Below, piece by piece: positions 11,464 to 23,868 of a stretch of DNA of 64,000 bases. Source of the stretch: Hofstenia miamia (Eukaryota > Xenacoelomorpha > Acoela); assembly GCA_004352715.1 (NCBI GenBank), contig SCFE01000007.1, positions 596,086-660,085 on the forward strand, read 5' to 3'. Position 1 is the stretch's first letter, and the number at the start of each line of letters is the position of its first letter. The notes under the pieces are model-generated. The model was given only the letters and a program-made list of their open reading frames with translations, was not told the DNA's origin and made no database searches. The translations under genes and the position numbers were made by a program.

Positions 11464-12388
11464 CAATGGGGGGCATGTAGAGTCACTCACGGCCCTTATT
11501 TTTACTTTAATTATTTAATGGCACTCTCTCTCTCTATCAATTTGGTGCGAATTATGATTCAATTTTCAGTGTATTTGAACTTAATTTTTGAATTTGTTAT
11601 TTGTTGTCCCCTTGATTAAGTTGGACATGTAATTGCTCATTTGAATTGTGAGGGAATCAAGTGAATTTTGTAAACAGTAAATATTTACCTTTTTTTGTAT
11701 AAAAGTAGGGAAGACATTGATGCAAACGTCAAATAAATTTTGTCTTGCTGGATATTGTTTGCCTTTTGATTTATTTTATATCACTAACCTATTTTAGCTA
11801 TGATATGGACTTAATAATAATGCACTTGTAAGATCCAGTGATAATGTGGGAGGAACTCTGCTGTGCCTGGGGCAATAACTCGCTCCTTGACAGATGGTAG
11901 CCCATATTGTGGTTGCTTTAGGGGTAGGTCCAGGTATAGGGAATACGAACTTAACATCAATTGACTCATACATTCACTTAAAACAACACTATGCAAGTAT
12001 GATATGCCATTGACATGTGAGAATACATGGCAATTACATATTTATATTTTATTAAATGAGCTGAGATAAGAAGAACAATGAGCTAAATTTGTTTTATTGA
12101 GCTAGAAATTAATAACTAGAGACACACAATTGGCACCTTGGCGAGCAAGGATGGTTTCTAAAGATTTGGCTTCAGCGTGATGTTGTGTAAATTGGGCGCC
12201 ATCTGGAATGCCCTTTTGAGGAATGGTTTTGGTTCTTTTCTAAAGTGAAATTGGCGAACTACCAATGTTCATTTGTTTTGTTAGAATACAGGTTGCTCTT
12301 GGCAATGGTAAACCTTTCCAACCTTCAGTCTACACTATGTGTTACCCAGTGCTGCTTAAGCTGCTAGTCAGGCCCTGTGATTCTACAA
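11464..12388 (+). repeat. Polypurine tract and 3' LTR of the gypsy element
   Basis: AATGGGGGGCA (11465-11475) is a polypurine tract directly before TGTAGAGTCAC at 11476, the proposed LTR start. The best matching end is GTGATTCTACA ending at 12388: its reverse complement equals the start at 10 of 11 positions. That gives an LTR of about 913 bases. Inside lie a TATA box and a polyadenylation signal. The end is less certain than the start because no 5' copy is available for comparison. Confidence 0.55.
11698..11737 (+). promoter_or_regulatory. LTR TATA box and polyadenylation signal
   Basis: TATAAAAG at 11698-11705 is followed about 27 bases later by AATAAA at 11732-11737, the close spacing expected for U3/R of an LTR. 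Confidence 0.45.
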
Positions 12389-14535
12389 TACATACAAAAC
12401 TAAACTGGTATTTGTAAACAAAACATACTGATAAAAAATATGAATAAATATCTGACTAGTACAAATGTGATCTTCCACTCTAATTTTACTTCCACCAATT
12501 AGCAGAAATTCAAACTAAAATATATAGCACTCTTTGTTTTGTCAAATTAAAATTGAAATAAAATTGTAAATTTAATATTGAAATTGTAATAAAATAGAGA
12601 ATTAAAAAATGTTTAATGTCTTTGTGCCACAATATTTACATTCAATTATTTAGAGAATAACATTTGTATTCAAAAAGAATCAACAACAAAAACTAACATA
12701 CATTGATTTTAGATCAATATTAAATTTAATTAAGAATAAATCAGCAATTGTTAGTTGTTCACAACCTGGCATCCATAACAGATTATTGTCATTGCCTATA
12801 AAAACTAATATAATTCACACAACAATGAGTTTATTAACAATTTTAACTTCTGTTATCAAACTACATGTAAAGGTTGAATTAAGATGCAAGCTTTCATTCA
12901 GGAAAACAACTTTACCTTTCAATTTAGGCAGGCTTAAGCTCTGAAGAAAACATTTCAATCATGATATTAGAAATTAGGCTTTTTGATTATCCCAGTTGTA
13001 AGATTTAGTATAAGCTTAAATATGCTTAATATAAACTAATACAAAACAAGAGTACATATAAAAAAAAGTAGATTGGGACTTGTACAACTAAAACTATCAC
13101 AGCTGAACTATTAATGTAAAAAATTAGTAAATTTTGAGGAATATACATTTTTGAAAGCAGTAGAAGTACCTTAGCAAGTTTTGGCATTAAATTACTTAAA
13201 TAGCAAAAATAAAATATAAGCAAAAAATTACCAATATAAAACCCATTAAGACTGTGGATAAACTAACTTTCCTATTCCTTTTCATAAGGCTATCTTTTTA
13301 ATTATTTTAATGTAGTCATGCAAGTGGGTTTCTTAATGCAGCACTCAATCCTGACTTGTTATTTAGATTTCAAACAGATCCTAACCTGGATAGTTTTGTT
13401 TATGACAGGACCTGAGTTTGTGCTTCTTAAGATTTTTGGCAGGACAGAACTATGGCAATTTTGTCCTCAACATTCCATGAAAAACAAATCCATATTAGCT
13501 TTGTTTAGTACAAATATTTGTTTTAGGATAATTAAAGTAATAAATGAAATAAGTTAACTATCTTTGTGTGTGGTTTTACATCCTCCTCTTTTTGTTCTGT
13601 CACAAGAAAAATAGACAAGGGCACTTGCCATATAACCTTTTTTTCTTTAGAAACAATTTTAGTATACTAGATAAAGTTCAGTGATTCTAAGTAATTGATT
13701 TATTACAATATTTTGACATTACTAATTGATCTTCTGACTATAACTAACATAGAATCAAATGTACAGTTTTAGGCTCATAATAATTATCATCAGCATCATT
13801 GCTGCATTTGTGTCTCACATTTGCCCTTTATTTCATGGAATGTGCTGAACTAAATAGAAAAATTCAAAAGTAAAGAATTTGACATCATAACACCATTCTA
13901 GTAAAAGCTTGGGTTATTTATTACTTGTTCTTCAGTTATGTAATCTTAGTCATGGGTTTTCACTCTTATAATTGTTACATTTTCAAATCTGTCCATGCAA
14001 GATCATTTACTCCAGAGAATAAAATGATTGCAGAAACCATTTCACAACATTCATTACAGTACAAAGTCATTACAATATATCTTTCATTACTGTTTTCTGA
14101 TTTAGATATTTGAAATAAAGTTTTATATGTTCTTCTTTTGGCTATTAATTCAGCTTTTTCAATGTGTCAAAATATTCATGAATAAATCATTTTGAAAATT
14201 CACTTCTGGTGTATTATAATCTTCCAAAAGGTTTCACAAATCTTTTTTTATATTAAAAGGATCTAGTAATAAGAATAACAAAGTGAGTTTTATTTCTGAG
14301 CATCTGCTTACTGATTATTTATTACTAAAGTTGTTATTATGATGTTAGTGGTTGCTGCATCAACCAAAAGTATGAAACAACTATAAACAACATAAAAACA
14401 ACCAAAATTGTTATCTGGGTTGTTGATGTGTAGTTCATATTAGTTAAAATTATTGCTTCCCAGAATTCACTAGATAGACTACACTCTGTAAGTATTTACC
14501 AATGTTCTTATGAAAGCAGTTTTGATATGTTGCAT
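12389..14535. other. AT-rich stretch without a recognised gene
   Basis: Many stops in all frames and poly-A/T runs. I see no conserved motif. Confidence 0.6.
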
Positions 14536-15012
14536 TCAACATCTACCATCAAATGTTCTCTTGCTTTCCATAGTAGTTCTATTTCTGGTAATTTGAATGA
14601 TTACATCATAAACAATTCTGACATGATTCTGTTTTATTGTTTCTTGTAGATAAATTATCACCATTTTGTAATTTTCCAAATTTTTCAAAGTTTTCTTTAT
14701 CAACAACTGCTTGTGTTTCAGTGGTAGTTTGATTTCTGATTCATTTAATAAATGTTCTTTATCTAACAATTCTGTTTCAAATTTGGATTTAATTTTACTT
14801 ATTTGGATTAACTTGTCTTCAGCTTTTTCTCTTAATAGACTTTCATTTGTCACTATCTTATTAAAAGTAAAAGTTTAGTAAATTTCTTCATATTTTTTTA
14901 CTATTATTTTCATTCATTCCAGTAACTTTAGAATATGCGTCTTGTTTCTGATTTTGAATCATTTCCTTTTCATCAACATATTCATTCCTAATCATGTTTG
15001 TTTGTGGAAAGT
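14536..15012 (-). pseudogene. Coiled-coil protein remnant
   Basis: The minus-strand frame 14853-14536 (105 codons) is Lys/Glu/Leu-rich with heptad character (KIKSKFETELLDKEHLL). Upstream, to about 15012, another frame continues in similar style (NEYVDEKEMIQNQKQDAYSK), so at least one frameshift and several stops separate the two pieces. It resembles in character the Gag-like coiled coils at 1-2016, but I could not align it to them. Origin from a retroelement ORF1/Gag or a host coiled-coil gene are both possible. Confidence 0.3.
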
Positions 15013-15208
15013 TTAATCTTAACTTTACTTATGGCACTCCATATATAATGCTTGTTAATTTGATTATGCAGGTTTTTCTTATTTCTTCTTTCAAAATTCC
15101 TTTATCTTATAATCTTACTAGTGAAATGTTTATTTAAATAATAAGAAGAGCTATGTAAAAGATTCCGAGAGTGCAATTTACTCAATAAAATATGGTAATC
15201 TAATTTGC

Positions 15209-15232
15209 TATATATATATATATATATATATA
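15209..15232. repeat. (TA)n microsatellite
   Basis: Twelve TA units. Confidence 0.95.
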
Positions 15233-16785
15233 AGTGTGCTTCAATTTTATCAACATTCCAGAAATCATTCAGCACAGGTTTTCCATAGCTCCATTTGTTT
15301 TAAAAATGCATACTGTGAAATTTCATATTAATCCAAGCATATTTGCAGGTCGCACATTTATAATGTTTTTATATTATTGTATACATTAGGGGGCACTTCT
15401 GTTTAAAATTTTTTTTGAAGCACATCACTGCAAACAATCACAACTTGACTCAGTGTAGGATTAATCTACACAAGCTATATATTACTGAAATCAAAAAAAT
15501 TTATCATTGTTGACTAATTAAGTCAAAAATTCTTTTGACATATTGCAATGAGATTTTGGCAGTTAATTCTAGTGTAATGTAACAAAAACACTATGGAAAC
15601 ATTTAAAAATAACTGCACTTTATTGAAAAATATTTAAAAAATATAAAGCTACATCAAAAATTTTTGAGTTTGAAGGAGAAACTAAAAAAATTTCAGGATA
15701 TTTACAGAATTTTTCAAAATTTGTTTAGCATACCAGTCAATTTTCAGCGAAAAAGAACCCGTAGTTATGGAACAGTAACAATTTATATTAAAATATAGCC
15801 TTTTCAAGAAAATAGTAAATGAAATTTATCTGTTGAATTTTGAATGCAAAAGCTAAACTGATGAAATGTTTGGATGTGCTTTCAAAATATCTTTAAACTT
15901 TAAACTACAAATAATCTTATGTACAGAAAATATATCTAAATAATGCAGAAGTTGTTGAAATCTTTAATAGCCTGTTCTACCACAAAACAATAAACACCTA
16001 CTCACAATACACTTCACATATACCATTCCACAAATTAAGTTTTTAGCTCCAAAAATATAAAATGTTAAAAATTTCTAAATCAACAAGAAGTGGTACATTT
16101 GGTTGAATAGACTTGCGTCTTATTTTGTTTGAGAGGTCAATAAACGTGGAGTTTTTTGCAACTTGCATATTTCATCGGCCTAATTCATATTAAGTTCTGG
16201 CAGGAAGATTATTTTAAAGAATCCACACAAAAATTTTATGGATATGTTATCGACACTACAGTCCTTTATAGGCTAAAAACTTGGATTAGTGGTGGTAAAG
16301 ATTCTTAAACTAGAAGTCTGCAGATCGCAAATGACCCAACAGAAAGAGATATTACTTTAACACAGAGCCTTCAAAATCCCACTATGTCAACGAACAGAAG
16401 GGGTTGCTTTTCAAAGTCGTCCATCGAGATCGAAAAACTGTGAAAAGAGCTAAGACTGGAGGACCTTTAAATTCCCATCTTACGTGCCAATGCATATTTA
16501 TTTCTTAAAAAATAGTTTCGTTGTTGCAATCAGAAAACGTCTTGTAATTTTCATTCAATAGATCGGAGTAAAAAAGTACATAGACTATTATTATCTCATT
16601 AAATTTGCGAAATTTCTATATTGGCTTCTTTTAAATAAAATCTGGTCAATCTGTGCGACCAACAGAGATTGATCAATTTAGCTAATTTTTCAAATATTAT
16701 GTTATTAATGAATTGGAGTTGGAGCAGCGCGTGCTGACCATTTTCAACATACTTTATTTTTTCATGCATATGATGAAACACCCTA
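15233..16785. other. AT-rich stretch without a recognised gene
   Basis: No open frame or repeat that I can name; a somewhat GC-richer patch lies at about 16250-16480. Confidence 0.5.
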
Positions 16786-16965
16786 ATATATATATATATA
16801 TATATATATANNNNNNNNNNNNNNNNNNNNNNNNNNNNNNNNNNNNNNNNNNNNNNNNNNNNNNNNNNNNNNNNNNNNNNNNNNNNNNNNNNNNNNNNNN
16901 NNNNNNNNNNNNNNNNNNNNNNNNNNNNNNNNNNNNNNNNNNNNNNNNNNNNNNNNNNNNNNNNN

Positions 16966-17002
<37 letters not shown>
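16786..17002. repeat. (TA)n microsatellite with gap
   Basis: TA repeats on both sides of an N run (16811-16965). Confidence 0.95.
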
Positions 17003-19194
17003 ATCCCATGGAGTTTGAGTTAGATATCTAGTGAAGTTCCAGTCAACAAATTGTTGAAAATATTCATCGCATAAAAAAGAGTTGTCGTCAAGGTGTTTAT
17101 AATTTTTAGTTGCAACTCATCAATATAATGATGCTAGTTTGTATTTTAAATATAACTTTATCACCACAGGAGGAAGCATTGAAGAATTCATTAGTGATCG
17201 TTCTCTTAAGAGAGAGATTTTACAATTAATATTAAGAGTAAAATGTGCCTTGGAAAAATCTACGCTAATTTACGCTAATTTATCAGTAAGCAAAATTAAC
17301 TTTGAAATGTGTTATTTAAGTTTTACATAATATTTTATAAATGCCTTCTTACATTTTTTAGTATTTTTAGATCTCAGTTTTATATATTAGTTCCTCTCAG
17401 AATATTTATACATCTAAGCAAAAGGAGCAAATCATCACTTAGTATTACAGCATCATTTAAATCAATAAAATTACTTTTTGAAATTAATATTTTGAGAGTA
17501 GTTTTTTTGTGAGAATACCTGACAATGTCTCAAACTCGATTGTTCTTTCCTGTTCGTCTGAACCTCCCTTAATTTGTACACATATTCAGCGCAGTGTGAT
17601 TAAATTACTTACACATACCAATTCATAATTCCTGTAATACAATTCACAAAAATTTTTGAAAAAATTAATTCACCAAAAATATATTTGCATTTTTCTAGAT
17701 TTGATTGCTTTAAATTTTATAGCTGCAATGTTTTCTTACAATGTTATTTATAAAATAAATGGAATTATTAGCATCTCTTAGACATTTATGTTATTTAGAA
17801 CTTCTAAGCGGGTTTTGCATTTTAACTCTTTGTACTATTTTGGATGATACTGAAAAGTGAACTTAAAAAATATCAAGTACCTCTAAAGACCTTAGTTTTC
17901 CATTTGCAAAGTCTTTGAAAGTGTAGAATTAATGGGTTTCATAACATTTTCACAAATAACATGTGTGATGTGTGCGTTGTTCTATTGGCTGAATTTCAAA
18001 TTCAAAAATAGTTGAAGTTTAGAAAAATGACTTTAAACTAAAAAATATATTTTTCGCAGTGATTACAAATATACTATTTTTTTATTTAGTCTTATAAACT
18101 AAACAAAGTAAGAAGGACGATGGACTCCTTTTCTACAGCAGGTGACGAGTTGCCTTCTTGGGATTGGAAGCTTAATGCAATCAATCTATAAGAGTTTTGT
18201 ATAATTATGAATTTATTAAATTTAGCTAATTGATTCGATAAATAGCATAACTTCTACATGTTCGTCTCAGTGTTACGTGGATTTACATTAGTTTCTAGCT
18301 AATCTAATTAGCTTCGAACAAAATAATATAATATATAATAACTCGCGCGGTCTGGATTCGATTCTTGGCTACACTGGGAAGATAACCATAAATATAACAT
18401 TTTATAAATTTGACAGCTTGGGGTGAGCTATGGACTTTTGGTTGTTATGCAATTTGAAAACCCCTTGTTTTTAAGATGAGCATTTCAAATAACTTTTCAT
18501 CGTTTTTTTCATGCGATGATCAAGGATTGTCAGAACAGCCCAAAATTCAGGCATTTAATATCACATTAAAAACAAACATCATTTATGGTTTTGGTGGTTC
18601 GGCGCTCCGTGTAGTAGTACCAGACTTGTCAGCGAGTCGAGGTAAGCACTGCAATGGATACACAACGAACCCAAAATTAACCATTTTAGGTAAAGAAAAT
18701 TTATAGATCTGCTTTTCAATTTGATTGTGCAGATTTGTCTTATTTTTTGATTCAATATATATTTTTTATAATCATATTTTAAAATGTTTTTTAAATAATA
18801 GTAAGGGCAATGCAAGGAATTATAAACGTTCAATGTTTTTAAAAAATATTATCGAGGTAAAACAATCTTCATTGAAAGCCTCTATGTGCAAGCCGAACCG
18901 TGACAAACTTATTCAAAAATAAAACGAGCCGAGCCGCCTTAAAAATTTCAGCTTGTCTTACTATTACAATAGATTAATGGAGCTATTTCAGTGGAGTTAC
19001 TCTAACTTTGGGAGAACAGCGTGAGATGTAAATGGGCCCCGCCTTACCCCACCACACCCTCTCTAATTTTATGTATTAAATTTTCAGTAACCGTTTTAGG
19101 GTATATTTGATTCTTTTTACTAAATATTTTGTATCTACATAACTATTAGGCCTTCAAAATTGTCTAAAGATGTTGAATTGAAGAGGTCCCTAAT
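17003..19194. other. AT-rich stretch; one tRNA/SINE-like B box
   Basis: No protein-coding frame is supported. At 18345-18390 a GC-richer block contains GGATTCGATTC, which resembles the B box of tRNA genes and tRNA-derived SINEs. No A box or cloverleaf is visible, so no tRNA is called. Confidence 0.4.
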
Positions 19195-19470
19195 AACATC
19201 AATAGTTCCAATGTAATGGACAAATCATCATATGAAGTGAGAATAAGAAGGATTCGTGAAAGTCAAACAAATGAAAAAATCAGAAAGAATCGAAGACGAA
19301 AAAGCAACAGTGCTCAAATTAATTACTTACTCAGTCGGTGAAGACTTAAATGAAAATCACACATCTGACTTATATAAAGTTGGTAAATACAATTTAAGTA
19401 GAAAAACTATTAGATCAATTCTACTAACAAGAAAAAAACCGATTTTAGAAAAACAAATTTTAATTAATGC
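19195..19470 (+). pseudogene. LINE ORF1 C-terminal fragment
   Basis: The frame from 19256 reads VLKLITYSVGEDLNENHTSD, then LYKVGKYNLSRK and RSILLTRKKPILEKQILINA. This matches the layout of the C-terminal half of LINE ORF1 nucleic-acid-binding proteins, where a (V/L)xRxGxY motif is followed by a strand and then K..IL. A few upstream codons in another frame (SYEVRIRRIRESQTNEK) belong to the same reading. It is cut by a (TA)n/gap tract at 19473 and is followed on the same strand by endonuclease sequence, so it belongs to one LINE copy. Confidence 0.5.
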
Positions 19471-19472
19471 TA

Positions 19473-19603
19473 GTATATATATATATATATATATATATNN
19501 NNNNNNNNNNNNNNNNNNNNNNNNNNNNNNNNNNNNNNNNNNNNNNNNNNNNNNNNNNNNNNNNNNNNNNNNNNNNNNNNNNNNNNNNNNNNNNNNNNNG
19601 CTA

Positions 19604-19635
<32 letters not shown>
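19473..19635. repeat. (TA)n microsatellite with gap and duplicated flank
   Basis: GCTAGTATATA precedes the N run (19499-19599) and recurs directly after it (19600), so the gap lies in a duplicated or unmerged contig end. Confidence 0.9.
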
Positions 19636-19637
<2 letters not shown>

Positions 19638-19859
19638 AATAAAGAAGAGCAATTAGAAGAAATTGCTAGCTTAAAAAACGAAAACAACTAATTGAAGAAG
19701 GAGAACAATGTAAAAAGTTAAGAGTTTTAAAATTTATATAAACGCGTTGGAAATAGTTGGAATTAAATTGAAGTTTCATCAGTGTGACTAAGAAAGTGTA
19801 ATTACAACAATATTAAACTGAAACAAACATTAAAAATAAAGATATTACCAAGCAAACTT

Positions 19860-20387
19860 TACCAAATGTTTTCAGTCGCAATATCAATGGATGCTTATCA
19901 AAATTTATAGAATTTGAAGAAATTTTTAAAAATAATGATTATGATGCTATCGCATTACAAGAAACTAAGCTAAATAATGAAATCCAGGATATCATCTAAT
20001 GCGTAGTGATAGAGAAAATGGAGGCGGTGGCTTACTTACATATATGATTCAAGATGACAGTTATCATTTTCCAAAAAAATCTTAATGACACTAACTTCTT
20101 CGAATATTGAAAGACTAAGATATTATGATTTACAAACAACAAATTGGACAGAAATTTTTACTAATTATAATATCCCAAACCAAGCACAAGTAATTGAAGA
20201 ACATGTTTCGTTCACTTTGGAAAAGTGCAGAAGCCAGATTAAATATAAAACTACGTCATGTACTAGAATTAATGATGAGAAACTTGCAACATTTGTTAGA
20301 AATAAACTGAGGGCTATTAAAAGTAATGATAAATCTTTAAGAAACCAATTGCAAATTGAAATAATAAATTTGGTTATGAATTTATGA
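19860..20387 (+). pseudogene. LINE endonuclease and EN-RT linker fragment
   Basis: Plus-strand translation gives NNDYDAIALQETKLNNE at 19934-19984 and then PGYHLMRSDRENGGGGLLTY at 19985-20044. These are the E-T-x-L and Y...R.DR...GGGG motifs of APE-type endonucleases in LINE ORF2. Stops and a frameshift near 20000 break it. The next frame (20085-20387) has the W..IF.NYNI..QAQ linker pattern seen between endonuclease and RT in CR1/Jockey-like elements. No RT domain follows, so the copy is truncated. An intact enzyme nicks the target DNA to prime reverse transcription. Confidence 0.7.
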
Positions 20388-20399
20388 AAATAAAAATTT

Positions 20400-21246
20400 T
20401 CAAATCTAACAAAAAGCGAATTTTAATCTGAAATAAAAAGAAAATTGAAGCAGCGAATTAACCTTCTAACGACCAAGAGAAAAAATTACCTTTACTACCA
20501 CTGCGGTAACTTTTTACCCCAACATCGTTAAATAATATTTTTTCTCATTTAAATGAAAAAAATATTAAATGAATTTTCTAAATAGCAAACAAAAGCATAT
20601 AGAAGTGTACAACTTAAGTAAGTACAGAGATGTTTATAACCATTCAATTTATAAATATAGTTTTGTTTCGTTAGAAACAATTTTTGCCAGGGGAAGAATA
20701 AATATAGTCCTTGCAAGTTTATGCAGAAAAATTCGACGCTTATGAGTCACATTATTAGCATAATTTAAATACAAAGTCAAAAAATAAAACGTAAGCACCG
20801 TATAGTACAATAACTAAGATGTTGTTGAACATTGTAAATTGCCAACGAGAGCTATCTCCCTGCAAGAATTTGCCCCGCACCACTTGATTCAAAATGTAAT
20901 TATTGTACAATACGACACTCTATTATTCTGCTGCACAATCTTTGCTGCAATGCAATGTGGATAAAAGAAGGATTGTTCCTGACACATTCATGAAGTTATC
21001 TTGATATCCAAAGATGCTAGAGTGCTCATCCCGTGATCCATTGAGAAGAAGCTGCTAAAGGACCTATTCACTATTTTACGAATGATTCGTGTATATGTTA
21101 TTTTTGATTCAAGAAATAATCGATCTAAGGTCATGCGCGTGAAGAAATTGTCGGAAGTTATATTGCTGTGAGTAGTAAAGATAAGCAGTATTTTATATAT
21201 TAAGCTTTTTCAAAATGATCAGTTTTCAAAAACTTTTTACACTTTT
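20400..21246. other. AT-rich stretch without a recognised gene
   Basis: Nothing recognisable. Confidence 0.5.
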
Positions 21247-21323
21247 NNNNNNNNNNNNNNNATATATAGATATATATATGCATACATATATATATATATA
21301 TACAAGTATATATATACACATAT

Positions 21324-21358
<35 letters not shown>
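21247..21358. repeat. Short gap and TA-rich repeat
   Basis: A 15-N gap (21247-21261), then degenerate and pure TA repeats with TATACA and TATAGA interruptions. Confidence 0.9.
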
Positions 21359-21362
<4 letters not shown>

Positions 21363-21915
21363 GAAACCTACCTTTAAGACAACCTTTGTTGACAGAAATA
21401 GAAAATTGCCTATGATGCTGCAGCTATTTGGTGTCTGTTCATTTTGAAATTAATTGAAGATAGCAAGCTAATATTTTGAAGAAAAAATTCCAATGAATAT
21501 ACTAGATCAAACAGCTTCTCACAGTAGAATAGCACAATAATTGTAATGTTCTAATATTTATAATTAATTTCATAGTCATAACAAATATAAATACGTATTT
21601 ATGAGCTTAACGTATCATGGGGTAACGTGACTGAGTTTTGAAGTGTAATTTAATAGAAATATGACACATTGAAAAATCATGTCAAATAGTAGAGACACAA
21701 AGCATTCTATGTGAAGCTCTCCTAAAATCTGAAGCATATGTAATACAATTTCACTGAGATATTTGCATCATAAGGTCTGAATGGGGTAATTTTATATACC
21801 CCATTGTCGTTAAAGTGTGAAAATCTATCTAAATGAAGCAAATAACTTAAATACTTATTTTACAAGAGATTCAATGAAGATCAACATTTAGAATTGAAGA
21901 ATAGGTTGATAAAAG
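21359..21915. other. AT-rich stretch without a recognised gene
   Basis: Nothing recognisable. Confidence 0.5.
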
Positions 21916-22560
21916 CATTGCTCTACATGCAATGAAGTAATAAACGAAAATTCTTCGATGTTTTCATGTCTTAGCTGCAAAACTAAAATGCATCTTAACC
22001 AACGTTGCACTGGCTTCAACAAGCCCTGAATTGAGACTCTTATTCACTACTATCGTCACCTCTTAACGTTCTGGTCTGATTGTGTGGATAAGAATGCTCC
22101 GGAATCATTTAAACCTTCTTTGGAATTAATTAATATTACAGAAAATATAGAACGTATTTCTGAGGAAATTAAGATTCTCTCTAACCCAACAATTGATAAT
22201 TTGAAAACGTGTATCAGTTGATGACCAGTTTTTTTTTCATTTAAAGAAGAAATAAAATATCTTATGGAAATTCCATTGGAGAAAGTCACAAAAGCTATTC
22301 CGATATCCTCAGGAAAAATATTACAAATAGCATCAATTCTTTAGAAAATACACAGTTTGATGTTTTAAAAACGATTGAAACTAATTCGCATCAGTTAGTA
22401 AAGGCTGCTGAAAAAACAGCAATAAAAGAGGCTCAATTAGAGAAAGAATACCGAGAAAAAAACTTAATTATTTTCGGAATCAAAGAATAAAAAGATGAAG
22501 AAAAATGAAGAAGAAGTTAATATATTACTAAAAGAATGTAGTAGTACTGCAAGTAACCCC
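21916..22560 (+). pseudogene. LINE ORF1 with PHD finger, N-terminal half
   Basis: Translation from 21916 gives HCSTCNEV, then SCLSCKTKMHLNQRCTGF and, after one stop and a short stretch, FWSDCV. The order C-x2-C, C-x2-C, H-x4-C and a final Cys after Trp is the C4HC3 zinc pattern of a PHD finger, known at the N-terminus of ORF1 in some CR1/L2-like LINEs. A helical part follows (SLELINITENIERISEEIK; later LVKAAEKTAIKEAQLEKEYR), then KNLIIFGIKE, the first strand of the RNA-binding fold typical of ORF1 proteins. Three frames and several stops are involved. It probably comes from the same family as the fragment at 19195. Confidence 0.6.
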
Positions 22561-22679
22561 CATCATACGTTGGCACAGACATCTAAAAGTGAACATTATA
22601 ATATTACTTTTGTACATAAGTGAACTGATGCTTCAATACATTGGTTTTTACATATTTTAAAGTTCGCCTGGATTATTCA

Positions 22680-22682
<3 letters not shown>

Positions 22683-22714
<32 letters not shown>
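22683..22714. repeat. (TA)n microsatellite
   Basis: About 16 TA units. Confidence 0.95.
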
Positions 22715-22717
<3 letters not shown>

Positions 22718-23459
22718 GACAGTAAAAAAATTAATTTTTTCTGTTGATCATATTTCTTTCTTAATATATATTGATTCAGAGATTCTTGTGAAACAACAAT
22801 CTTCAGCAATCAGATTAAGAATATGATTAATTGTGTTTTCAACAGTTATGCTCTTAAATATCAATTTAGCATCAATACTTGTTTTTTCTTTGTTTGTATT
22901 TAAAGCAGTTTTAATTTTACTAAGAAATGTTATGTATTTACTAATTTGTATTTTTTCGACGTAATGATTAAAGAATGCTATCAATAAGCCATTTCGATCA
23001 TTTATATTTGTATGACTATATCATTAACAGTGCAGGCCTAAGTAGAGGACCTTTAGCATTTTTATGAACTTATGCTAATCTATAAAATCTAGGAGGTTGA
23101 CTTAATCTCTGAAAATCTTTCAAAAAGTACTTACTATTTTTACGTTTCTATATTTTTTTGTTCCAGACTTCTTCTTCATGAACAAAAATGCTCTTTTTTA
23201 ATTTAAATATGTGTCAAAATATTCTAAAATAGTTTGCTTCAATCAGTTACTACGATTCTATTGCCATTGCAAGAGCTTGATGCATACAGAGATGTATCAT
23301 TTCTAATTCTGTCTATTAATAAGAGCTTTTATTTTTTGAGAATTTTTGAGTAAGCAATTGATTTATTTCTTTTTCTAATTTATTCATTGAATAAATATGG
23401 ATTTGTTCTTAATAGAAATTAAAGTGTGAAGTTCTTCATGTTGATCGTTTACTTTAAGA

Positions 23460-23495
<36 letters not shown>

Positions 23496-23868
23496 GAAAA
23501 TAAATCAATTTTGTTTTTATGATTGTTCCCGATGTCATTGATTGTTCTACGGTTCAGAATTTGCAGAAGTATCATCATTTTTCAAGCTCTAACTCGTTTT
23601 TAGAGTTTTTAACTGTATCTTTTAGAATAGATCTTAAAGTTTCGAATTGGCTTTCCCTGAAAAAAATATCAAAATTTTCTTCTACAACACGATCTATTTC
23701 CGATATTAAAAATATAATATCATATATTTAAAATTAACATATCTTAGCATAGTGCAGCATGGTTTCTGTTTCTATTGGATTAAAAATAAGCCAATGAAGC
23801 AGTGAGATGTTCCTAAAGGAAGTAAAAGAATATAAACATTCAGCAAATAAATCTTATTTAGTTTTGAA
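22715..23868. other. AT-rich stretch with weak minus-strand protein-like fragments
   Basis: Minus-strand frames at 22748-22984 and 23600-23731 look protein-like (KIKTALNTNKEKTSIDAKLI; SEIDRVVEENFDIFFRESQ) but are short, unrelated to anything I recognise, and separated by a (TA)n tract at 23462-23492. I do not call a gene. Confidence 0.3.

Larger units (their letters stand above)
3480..12388 (+). mobile_element. Ty3/gypsy LTR retrotransposon, decayed
   Basis: Gag, protease, reverse transcriptase, RNase H, integrase and a GPY/F-like module follow in the order typical of Ty3/gypsy. An extra coding region of about 3 kb, a purine tract and a 3' LTR come next. Every module is broken by stops and frameshifts, so the copy is dead. 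No 5' LTR matching the one at 11476 was found; the left boundary is approximate. The element looks distinctly GC-richer than the flanking DNA. Confidence 0.85.

Noticed and set aside
12131-12155. TTGGCACCTTGGCGAGC as a primer binding site for another LTR element
   Set aside because: It lies inside the proposed LTR, no LTR end precedes it convincingly and no Gag follows.
15850-15890. Second hammerhead from CTGATGA at 15857
   Set aside because: No GAAA core or stem II partner within reach.
16713-17009. Frames reading Tyr-Ile repeats through (TA)n and N
   Set aside because: Produced by TA repeats and gap characters, not coding.
18345-18390. tRNA gene from a GGATTCGATTC B box
   Set aside because: No A box, anticodon stem or acceptor pairing could be drawn; at most a SINE fragment.
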